Positions 56,580 to 64,000 of a stretch of DNA of 64,000 nt are shown here, piece by piece. Under the pieces are notes generated by a model, which was given only the letters and a program-made list of their open reading frames with translations, was not told the DNA's origin and made no database searches. A program made the position numbers and the translations under genes. Source of the DNA: Herpomyces periplanetae (taxonomy: Eukaryota; Ascomycota; Laboulbeniomycetes; Herpomycetales; Herpomycetaceae); assembly GCA_009733715.1 (NCBI GenBank), contig WMKJ01000059.1:1-64000 (forward strand), read 5' to 3'. Each line of letters starts with the position of its first letter. Position 1 is the first letter of the stretch.

Positions 56580-57161
56580 TCAGGTACTCGTTGTCGTATT
56601 ATGCTTCTCTTTTGTTGATCCTGCCGTTTTACTTTGGATTATTTGAACCATTCGTCGTGCCATCGCCCGTTCTCGAGCTCGGTAATACTGTACAATGCTA
56701 TGATGAATCGTTGCTGTTAATGTAAACGTTATCACAAACGCATGTAACGGAAACATCTTGCGTGAAATTCCCCTGCTAATCCAACCAAACTTGTATGAAT
56801 GCGATTCCATTACTTTAACCCGTGGAAACATCATTGGTAAGAATGTGCTTAAACCACTTACACATACCCCCGATGCAATGCCCACAAGTAAAGAATCACG
56901 AACCCCAGGTTGACGTGGAAGCGCACACAATCGTTGCCAAGATGTTAAGCGTAACGCATTCATCACAATAGAAAATTTAGATGTTAATACATCCTGCTGT
57001 GATGCTCCTAATCCATGCGATTCCTCGTACTCACAAAATCGTGATACGCGTGTTTTTATCATTGCACCCTCATCTTCCAAACCTTCCTCCACACTTCCCT
57101 CCTTCCCTGCGTTCTTCGACATCGTATTCTTAACTTGTAACCGCGATTGTGACCCTCCCAT
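56580..57161 (-). CDS. COX20: Cytochrome c oxidase assembly protein Cox20 (FAM36A family)
   Basis: A single exon of 193 aa from ATG at 57161. Cox20 is an inner-mitochondrial-membrane chaperone for Cox2. The support is a conserved-looking core: PGVRDSLLVGIASGVCVSGL, which matches the family's CxRDxxLxGIxxG pattern and forms the first membrane helix (about 90-110). A second helix (about 137-160, FPLHAFVITFTLTATIHHS) is followed by the YYRARERAMARRMVQII signature. The loop between helices is longer than in most relatives, and the N-terminal 80 residues are polar and divergent. Divergent from POL2 (531 bp between starts) and convergent with PDAP1. Confidence 0.72.
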   Translation of the reverse strand: MGGSQSRLQVKNTMSKNAGKEGSVEEGLEDEGAMIKTRVSRFCEYEESHGLGASQQDVLTSKFSIVMNALRLTSWQRLCALPRQPGVRDSLLVGIASGVCVSGLSTFLPMMFPRVKVMESHSYKFGWISRGISRKMFPLHAFVITFTLTATIHHSIVQYYRARERAMARRMVQIIQSKTAGSTKEKHNTTTST

Positions 57162-57692
57162 TGTCGTTTATAAATCTCTCGTGTCTTAATCCATTCTCTG
57201 GAAACATAATCCCATTTCCCTTTCAACTCAAAACCCGTTCCCCTAACGCTCACGTGCCAATCTTATATCTTGCACGTGACAAGTCTTCATTTCCATTCTG
57301 GATAATTGTTGATCCGCATCAGACCACGTGCCATTAGCTTATGAGTGTGGCAGTGCTACTGAGGCTTAGTCGTTTACGCGTGTCAACGGCCTTTTTTAGG
57401 CGTGGGTTAAGATGGGTGAATTTACATCTTCTTCGTACAATTGACAATTGATTAATTTAGTTATCTTATTTTTTCATAACATAACGCTATTTTGAACAGT
57501 TGATGCGTGCTCATCTATGCTAAATAATTCAAGTGGTTTTGTGTACTCGTGCGCGTATGCGCGCACGCCCTCCCGTTAAATGACTACACATTCTACAAAT
57601 ACGGTGTGCACTGTGGGCTCATCGTGTCAAATTAATATTTCTTCATTGTTAAATTTACGGGAACTCGTTTAATCTTTGGCCTAATTAACATT
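57162..57692. promoter_or_regulatory. Divergent COX20-POL2 promoter
   Basis: Three CACGTG E-boxes (57251-57256, 57273-57278, 57325-57330) cluster within 80 bp, 90-170 bp upstream of COX20. One ACGCGT (57376-57381), the MCB/MluI cell-cycle box known before replication genes in yeasts, lies 312 bp before POL2. An AT-rich stretch precedes POL2. Sites are seen; regulation is inferred. Confidence 0.5.
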
Positions 57693-60600
57693 ATGTCCGT
57701 TCGTCAATCAGTAATACGACGAGATGGGTCCCGACGACTCCAGCGTACTAAACGGTATTTCGGGGACACCAGTACCGCTAATCAATCTCGCTATAAGAAT
57801 TCTACATCTTCGCGTGAAGCCGGGCCAACTTCATCATCGCTAAGCGAGTCCATCGATTCCCGTCGTTCCGAATTTATCCATGAAGCCCACCAAATTGATG
57901 AACGTTTCGGTTACCCTCGTTTAATCTCAGACTCCTCATCCCCCGTCAAGTGTATTGGGTGGTTATTTAATATGCAAAGTACCGTTATACTTGCTAATGA
58001 TCCAACCCGCCAATCTAGTCACTCTAAAGCTGCCAACCCAGTAACCCACGATCCCTCTGACACTACCCCATCTCTACAACCCAACGTTGTTACTGCTTCC
58101 TGCGGAAAAGATTTGGCAGCCGTTGACTTTTACTTTATCCATGATTCTGCCCAATCTACATTTAAGGCTACTGTACCCTATTCTCCCTACTTTCTAATTG
58201 GCGTACGCAGCGGTCGATTAGTAGAAGTTGAAGATTGGTTACTTCGCACATTTTCTACCGGTTCCGTTAACTTACCAGGTTACCCCCAAGGTCCCGCAAC
58301 ATCATTTACATTAATTCGCAATGTTCGTCGTATACTCCGGCAAGACTTAAATTTACCTAATCATTTAATTGGATTACACCGCATTTTACTCAAGTTGGAG
58401 TTTTATAATGTTTCTGACTTGTTAGCCGTACGTAAAGTGTTGTTACCATTGGTTGAGCGTAATCGAAAGTCCTTTAGGGACGGTTCTACCAGTGGCACTT
58501 GTGAATCGGATATTCTCCGTGAAATTTCCATCGTTGATGCATCAGGCACATCTACAGCCGCTGGAGCATTCAATGACATTTCTCTCAAAGAGATCATCGA
58601 TACAGGTCTCGGAGTATCACAAGATCCTTTATTAAACCTAAATAGCATGTCACACGGTTATGATACTATTCACGATTTCTTCGAGTCGGATTTACCGTAT
58701 TCATTACACCCTGCTTCTATGGCTCACAAACAGGCCCGTGACCCCAATTCTAAGAATTCCGTTTACCGAAATACCTCTGCTAATGACCCTTCTTCTCATA
58801 TACTGGATATTCGCGAGTATGACGTACCATACCATGTTCGCGTTGCCATTGACATGAATATTCGCGTGGGTAAGTGGTACTCCGTTACCACTACACCTCA
58901 TACCACGTTAACTTGTCTTGAAGACCGATTAGCACCAGCTGATCCCATTGTCCTAGCCTTTGATATTGAAACCACTAAATTACCCTTAAAGTTTCCCGAT
59001 GCTTCGTTCGATCAAATTATGATGATTTCATACATGATTGACGCTCAAGGCTTTCTTATCACTAACCGTAGTATTATTTCCATGCCAATCGCCGACTTTG
59101 AGTATACCCCTAAACCCGAATTCGAAGGTCCATTTATCGTCTTTAATGAACCAGATGAAAAGGCCGTTATTGAAAGATTTTTTCAGCATATTCAACTTTC
59201 ACGCCCCCAAGTTATCGTTACGTATAACGGTGACTTTTTCGACTGGCCATTCGTTGAAGCTCGTGCTGCCGTACACGGTCTTGACATGTACCGTGAAATT
59301 GGCTTCCGTAAGAATACCGATGATGTTTACCAGTCAAATTTTTGCGCTCATCTTGATGCTTTTGCCTGGGTTAATCGAGATAGTTATTTACCCCAAGGTA
59401 GTAGAGGCTTAAAAGCCGTTACTGTTGCCAAATTAGGCTATGACCCTGATGAACTTGATCCCGAACTTATGACACCCTACGCTACTGAGCAACCCCAGAC
59501 TCTTGCGGAATACTCCGTTTCAGATGCCGTTGCCACGTATTACTTGTACATGAAGTATGTTCATCCTTTCATATTTTCTCTGTGCACTATCGTTCCTTTA
59601 GGTCCGGATGATGTATTACGCAAGGGAACAGGTACGCTGTGCGAAATGCTTTTAATGGTTCAAGCTTACGAGAAGAATATTTTACTGCCGAATAAGCATG
59701 TTGAAGCGCGCGAAAACTTTTGGGATGGACATCTACTTGAATCAGAAACTTACGTTGGTGGACACGTCGAGAGTATCGAATCCGGCGTCTTTCGTCATGA
59801 TTTACCCTACCAGTTTCATGTTGATACAACAGCGATTGATGAACTTCTAGATAATCTCGATGCCGCGTTAAAATTTAGCATTACTGTGGAGGAAAAAAAA
59901 TCCATGCAGAGTGTAAGCAATTACGAGCAAGTAAGGGAGGAGATTGCCGATAAATTGCGCAACTTGCGAAATAACCCTGATTTTACCGATTGTCCCATTC
60001 TCTATCATTTAGATGTGGCGTCCATGTATCCAAATATTATGACGACTAATCGATTGCAACCGGATTCCATGGTATCCCCCTCAGATTGTGCGGCATGTGA
60101 TTTTAATGTACCGGGCAAAAAGTGTGATCGGCGGCTAGCATGGTCCTGGCGAGGAGAATTTCTTCCGGCCAAACGAGATGAGTATAATATGATTCGCACA
60201 GCCTTACAAAGTGAACGGTTCCCCGGTAAGCATGCGAAAGATCCACCGCGTAGCTTTCACGAATTATCAGCGGATGAACAAGCAGACTTGGTAAAGAAAC
60301 GTTTACGTGAATACTGTCGCAAGATATACCGAAAAATCCATGAAACGTGCACTCAGGAACGTGAATCAATAGTATGTCAACGAGAAAATCCCTTCTACGT
60401 AGACACTGTGCGACAATTTCGGGACCGACGGTATGATTTCAAAGGTAAACAACGACATTGGAAGGGCGTGGTAGACAAACTTAAGCAATCGGGTGCACCG
60501 CTTGCAGAGATTGACGAAGCACGAAAGATGATTATCGTTTACGATTCACTACAGTTAGCGCATAAAGTTATTCTGAACAGCTTTTACGGCTACGTGATGC

Positions 60601-63600
60601 GAAAGGGATCGCGATGGCACTCACTTGAAATGGCGGGGATTACATGTTTAACGGGTGCACGAATTATTCAAATGGCTCGAAGTTTAATTGAACGTATTGG
60701 TCGGCCTTTGGAGCTTGATACGGACGGAATTTGGTGTATTTTGCCCAAGGGGTTTCCGGAGAACTTTGTTTTCAGCGTTTACAGTCCAGGTGATTGTAAT
60801 GGAAGTGATGTGAACCCTAAAAAGCTAAAGATATCGTACCCTTGTGTGATGCTTAACTACTTAGTGCACGCTCAGTTTACGAATACACAGTATCAAACGC
60901 TCAAGGATGCTAAGTCGTTAGAGTATGAGACGCATAGCGAAAACAGTATTTTCTTTGAAGTGGACGGTCCCTACCGTGCGATGATCCTCCCCACGTCCAA
61001 GGAAGAGGATAAAAACCTGAAGAAACGGTATGCAGTGTTCAACTTTGATGGCAGTCTAGCTGAATTGAAAGGGTTTGAAGTGAAACGGCGTGGTGAGCTT
61101 AAGCTAGTAAAGATTTTCCAAACACAAATATTTAAGTTTTTTCTAGAAGGCAATACTCTCAACGAATGTTACCAAGCTGTGGCCAGCGTTGCTAATCGAT
61201 GGCTTGATGTTCTGTATCAACGAGGCAGAACAATGGTTGACGATGAACTAATCAGTTTGATTTGCGAGAATAAAAGTATGACGAAGACTCTTGAGGAGTA
61301 CGGTACACAAAAGTCCACGGCTATAACGACAGCACGACGACTTGCTGAATTCCTTGGTGAGCAAATGGTAAAAAATAGAGGGTTAAATTGTCGATACATT
61401 ATTTCAGCTTTACCACGCAATGCACCAGTGGCTGAACGTGCCGTACCCGTTGCCATATTTTCAGCCGAACCGCATGTATGTAGGCACTTTTTGCGAAAAT
61501 GGCTTCGAGAAGATGTAGCGGTAGATGATACGGTTGATCCACGAGCCGTAATCGATTGGGATTATTACCTTGAGCGACTTGGTTCAGTTATACAAAAGTT
61601 AATCGCAATACCTGCCGCATTACAAGGTCTGGATAACCCGGTTCCACGAGTTGCGCATCCAGATTGGTTAGAAAGGCGAATTCGGGCCAAGAATGATACG
61701 TTTAAACAGAAGAAGATGACAGAATTACTTGCGACATGCGAAAAACCGGTATACGCTGCACCAGGAGAGGTTCCAGACGTGGAAGATTTACACGGCAAAA
61801 AGGAACATGGACTAGCAAGTAAGAAATTTGGGCATGTTACAAAGGTTAGGCAGAAACGAAAAGTTTGTGATGTAACGAGCGAGGACACAATTGATCCTTA
61901 CACAGAACTACCACCTATTATGCCTGATATAACGCAAGATTACGTTTCCTGGTTACAGTACCAAAAGCGCAAGTGGGCGATCCAACAGGAAGCGCGGATA
62001 CGGCGGCGCAAGGTATTCGGTAATGGGCACGAAGTAAGACTTAATGGTAAATTTCGTTTGAACGGTGAAACGAATGATACACGAGAATTTACTAGTGGAG
62101 GTGACGTGGGAGAAATTGGACGAATGTTTCAAAACCAATTCCAACGAACATTTGCACAACACCCATGGCAAATTGTTCAGGTTTACGAATCCGAGGTACC
62201 GGGGAATGTGCAAGCCATGATAGTGCTTGATGATGGAGCTACATCGTGGAAACGAGTCCAAATGCATTGCATAACTATTCGCGTGCCTCGAATTATTTAT
62301 ATTAACTTTAAGACTGCAACATTACCACATGTGGACATTAAACAATGTAAAGTGGAAAAGTTACCGGATTGGACCCTACCACACGGACCGAAGTGTGGGG
62401 GAAATTTATTCCGACTTACCATGCCAGAACGTGTATATCGGGATGAGTCGAAGCAGATTGCGGCACTGTTTAAGGATCCAAACGTTGAAGGAGTTTATGA
62501 AACTCAGTTACCATTGAGTATGCGAGCACTCCTTGAGTTGGGCAGTCATTGTAGACTGAATGTTACGAATAATAAAGGAAGTCTAATGACATGGGATAAC
62601 TCGAAGACATTAGAGAATGGGTTTGACATGGCAATGTTAAAACGGCTAAATGCACCGGCAGCGTACTTACGAGAGCTCACACACTCGAATGATTTGAGAC
62701 ATCGTGAGGGTAAAAGTCAAAATTTGGTGAAACAATTACACTTTATTTACTTGTATCATGTACAATCAGCGGGTCGACAAGTTTACTTACTTTGCTCAAG
62801 TACAGTTGGCTTGGGGAGTTTAATTGTACAGGCACATAAAGGAGCTAAACTGGATGATATGGGAGGATTACCAGCGACAGAGAAAATTTATAGTGAAGCT
62901 TGGGCTAAATATTGGCGAAACATAAGTACGTCAGGTGAACGAGGAGAGACATGGCGGGGTATACTGAAGTATCCGGAAAGATTATCTTTTACTAATAGTG
63001 CTGTCAATACGGGAAATAAAGCATTAGTAGAGTTAGCGAATGCTCTGAAGCGGGTACAGAGTGCAGTTAGTCAGTGGAGTGATGAAGTTGATGGCAATAT
63101 ATCAAGTGGAAGTAGTAGTGCAATAGTTCTGGTAGTTCAATCGGCACAAGCCGGAAAGTTGGTGCGCACGCTGGTTCGGGGAAATAATAACAAGTTAGCA
63201 ACGTTGGAATTAAATGTTGAGGAAGCAGATGGGAAATGGCCAGCACTGGGATGGATGAAGTATTCAGTGAATCGAGGAATTGGGCACTTTTTTGCGCTAA
63301 GTGCTTGGCTGGAATACTTAGCACGGTTAGCAGCATTTGGAAATATACCTTTGTGTAATTTAATGACGTCGATGGGATCAGGAGGAGATCCCCGGTTCGT
63401 TATTGATGTGTTGTATGCACGAAGATTGAGTCAGTCGAACGTAGTTTTATGGTGGTCGGAGGCAGCATTGCCTGATTACGGAGGACATGAACGTAATGAG
63501 GTGCTTGGGTTAATGGATTCAGTGGATGATTTAGTGATAAATACGCCTGGTGCGCAGCGTAGTGTTAGTGTGGATATTATGGTACGAAATCTAACGATAG

Positions 63601-64000
63601 CATCATTATTGGCAATTAGTCTGGGAACATCGATGCAAAATTTTGGCGTATCAAATGTAGGTATGTTGGGTGAAGGTGGTGACAATTTACATGATGTTCA
63701 ATCAAGGGGGAGTTGGAATAGAATGGACGAAGATATGGAATGGGGTGGATCGGAAGACATATTATCATTTACGGGAATCGGCGTACTAAAGGATTTGGTA
63801 CGAGATTGGTGGGCTATGGAGTGCATGCGAGTTAAGCAACAACAACAAGGTCGGAATAAGGATAATTTGGATGAAGGAAGTAGAACAAATGGATCGGAAC
63901 AAATGGCAGATGTAATGGTGCAACATTTGTACAGATGGGCATCATCACGGGAATCATTTTTGTACGATTCTAAGTTACATTACTACGTTCGTATGGTGGG
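57693..64000 (+). CDS. POL2: DNA polymerase epsilon catalytic subunit, 5' part (C-terminus off the window)
   Basis: One uninterrupted frame runs from ATG at 57693 to the right edge: 2102 codons plus two bases. It is the leading-strand replicase. The 3'-5' exonuclease opens with LAFDIETTKLP (Asp424/Glu426), then VTYNGDFFDWPFVEARA. A Cys cluster (CAACDFNVPGKKC, about 799) matches the iron-sulphur site typical of Pol epsilon. Polymerase motif A is HLDVASMYPNIM (Asp774), motif B region SLQLAHKVILNSFYGYVMRKG, and motif C ELDTDGIWCILPKGFPENF (Asp1009/1011). The inactive second polymerase/exonuclease half follows and ends here at FLYDSKLHYYVRMV. By comparison with family members of 2220-2290 aa, the final few hundred residues including the C-terminal zinc-finger region are beyond the window. 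No intron is needed in the visible part. Confidence 0.97.
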   Translation, partial: MSVRQSVIRRDGSRRLQRTKRYFGDTSTANQSRYKNSTSSREAGPTSSSLSESIDSRRSEFIHEAHQIDERFGYPRLISDSSSPVKCIGWLFNMQSTVILANDPTRQSSHSKAANPVTHDPSDTTPSLQPNVVTASCGKDLAAVDFYFIHDSAQSTFKATVPYSPYFLIGVRSGRLVEVEDWLLRTFSTGSVNLPGYPQGPATSFTLIRNVRRILRQDLNLPNHLIGLHRILLKLEFYNVSDLLAVRKVLLPLVERNRKSFRDGSTSGTCESDILREISIVDASGTSTAAGAFNDISLKEIIDTGLGVSQDPLLNLNSMSHGYDTIHDFFESDLPYSLHPASMAHKQARDPNSKNSVYRNTSANDPSSHILDIREYDVPYHVRVAIDMNIRVGKWYSVTTTPHTTLTCLEDRLAPADPIVLAFDIETTKLPLKFPDASFDQIMMISYMIDAQGFLITNRSIISMPIADFEYTPKPEFEGPFIVFNEPDEKAVIERFFQHIQLSRPQVIVTYNGDFFDWPFVEARAAVHGLDMYREIGFRKNTDDVYQSNFCAHLDAFAWVNRDSYLPQGSRGLKAVTVAKLGYDPDELDPELMTPYATEQPQTLAEYSVSDAVATYYLYMKYVHPFIFSLCTIVPLGPDDVLRKGTGTLCEMLLMVQAYEKNILLPNKHVEARENFWDGHLLESETYVGGHVESIESGVFRHDLPYQFHVDTTAIDELLDNLDAALKFSITVEEKKSMQSVSNYEQVREEIADKLRNLRNNPDFTDCPILYHLDVASMYPNIMTTNRLQPDSMVSPSDCAACDFNVPGKKCDRRLAWSWRGEFLPAKRDEYNMIRTALQSERFPGKHAKDPPRSFHELSADEQADLVKKRLREYCRKIYRKIHETCTQERESIVCQRENPFYVDTVRQFRDRRYDFKGKQRHWKGVVDKLKQSGAPLAEIDEARKMIIVYDSLQLAHKVILNSFYGYVMRKGSRWHSLEMAGITCLTGARIIQMARSLIERIGRPLELDTDGIWCILPKGFPENFVFSVYSPGDCNGSDVNPKKLKISYPCVMLNYLVHAQFTNTQYQTLKDAKSLEYETHSENSIFFEVDGPYRAMILPTSKEEDKNLKKRYAVFNFDGSLAELKGFEVKRRGELKLVKIFQTQIFKFFLEGNTLNECYQAVASVANRWLDVLYQRGRTMVDDELISLICENKSMTKTLEEYGTQKSTAITTARRLAEFLGEQMVKNRGLNCRYIISALPRNAPVAERAVPVAIFSAEPHVCRHFLRKWLREDVAVDDTVDPRAVIDWDYYLERLGSVIQKLIAIPAALQGLDNPVPRVAHPDWLERRIRAKNDTFKQKKMTELLATCEKPVYAAPGEVPDVEDLHGKKEHGLASKKFGHVTKVRQKRKVCDVTSEDTIDPYTELPPIMPDITQDYVSWLQYQKRKWAIQQEARIRRRKVFGNGHEVRLNGKFRLNGETNDTREFTSGGDVGEIGRMFQNQFQRTFAQHPWQIVQVYESEVPGNVQAMIVLDDGATSWKRVQMHCITIRVPRIIYINFKTATLPHVDIKQCKVEKLPDWTLPHGPKCGGNLFRLTMPERVYRDESKQIAALFKDPNVEGVYETQLPLSMRALLELGSHCRLNVTNNKGSLMTWDNSKTLENGFDMAMLKRLNAPAAYLRELTHSNDLRHREGKSQNLVKQLHFIYLYHVQSAGRQVYLLCSSTVGLGSLIVQAHKGAKLDDMGGLPATEKIYSEAWAKYWRNISTSGERGETWRGILKYPERLSFTNSAVNTGNKALVELANALKRVQSAVSQWSDEVDGNISSGSSSAIVLVVQSAQAGKLVRTLVRGNNNKLATLELNVEEADGKWPALGWMKYSVNRGIGHFFALSAWLEYLARLAAFGNIPLCNLMTSMGSGGDPRFVIDVLYARRLSQSNVVLWWSEAALPDYGGHERNEVLGLMDSVDDLVINTPGAQRSVSVDIMVRNLTIASLLAISLGTSMQNFGVSNVGMLGEGGDNLHDVQSRGSWNRMDEDMEWGGSEDILSFTGIGVLKDLVRDWWAMECMRVKQQQQGRNKDNLDEGSRTNGSEQMADVMVQHLYRWASSRESFLYDSKLHYYVRMV

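Noticed and set aside
1-64000. Transposable elements, virus-like elements, CRISPR arrays, rRNA and tRNA genes
   Set aside because: No transposase, reverse transcriptase, integrase or capsid-like reading frame, no long terminal or inverted repeats, no direct-repeat arrays with spacers, and no clear tRNA B-box were seen by eye. A tRNAscan and repeat search would be needed to exclude small ones.

Overview
This window is nuclear DNA from a filamentous-type fungus. Evidence: a Pma1-type plasma-membrane proton pump whose C-terminal tail ([21 protein letters not shown]) looks ascomycete-like, a WSC-domain cell-wall sensor, a Neo1-class flippase, and many short GT-AG introns (most 55-120 nt) with CTAAC/CTAAT-like branch points close to the acceptor. 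Ascomycota is my best guess from the Pma1 tail; I cannot place it more finely. I see no recognisable transposon, virus-like element, CRISPR array or rRNA, and I did not find a tRNA by eye.

Layout: (1) Three minus-strand genes in a row at 1-8280: the start of an unrecognised secreted proline-rich repeat protein that runs off the left edge, PUP2 (20S proteasome alpha5, five exons including a 13-nt micro-exon) and TMA64/eIF2D. (2) A gene-poor stretch of 7.7 kb (8281-16005) that holds coding-like fragments on the minus strand near 13.1-14.0 kb and a pyrimidine-rich leader before PMA1. (3) PMA1 (+) and NEO1 (-) converge tail to tail, and NEO1 and SEC16 (+) diverge from a shared 1.2-kb control region. 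(4) CCT7 (+, five exons) converges on MDM35 (-, four tiny exons, 80 aa), and MDM35 diverges from RRP6 (+). (5) A 2.85-kb strand-asymmetric spacer leads to a WSC-domain cell-wall sensor, followed by a 3.5-kb spacer with one possible small ORF. (6) DHH1 (DEAD-box, with a His/Gly-rich tail), PSE1/KAP121 importin, a PDAP1-like phosphoprotein, COX20 (-) and the large 5' part of POL2 (DNA polymerase epsilon), which runs off the right edge.

The genes are mostly housekeeping: protein folding and turnover (CCT7, PUP2), translation and mRNA/RNA metabolism (eIF2D, DHH1, RRP6), secretion and lipid asymmetry (SEC16, NEO1), mitochondrial intermembrane-space functions (MDM35, COX20), nuclear import (PSE1), replication (POL2), and the cell surface (PMA1, WSC sensor, secreted Pro-rich protein). 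They do not form one operon-like system. The more novel material is the secreted repeat protein, the His-rich tail on DHH1, the micro-exon, a recurring AGACGAGACG intergenic motif, and several GC-rich intergenic islands with hairpins. Gene models were spliced by eye from conserved protein continuity and GT-AG sites, so exon edges should be treated as strong proposals. Many apparent ORFs here begin with TTG/GTG; I used ATG starts throughout.
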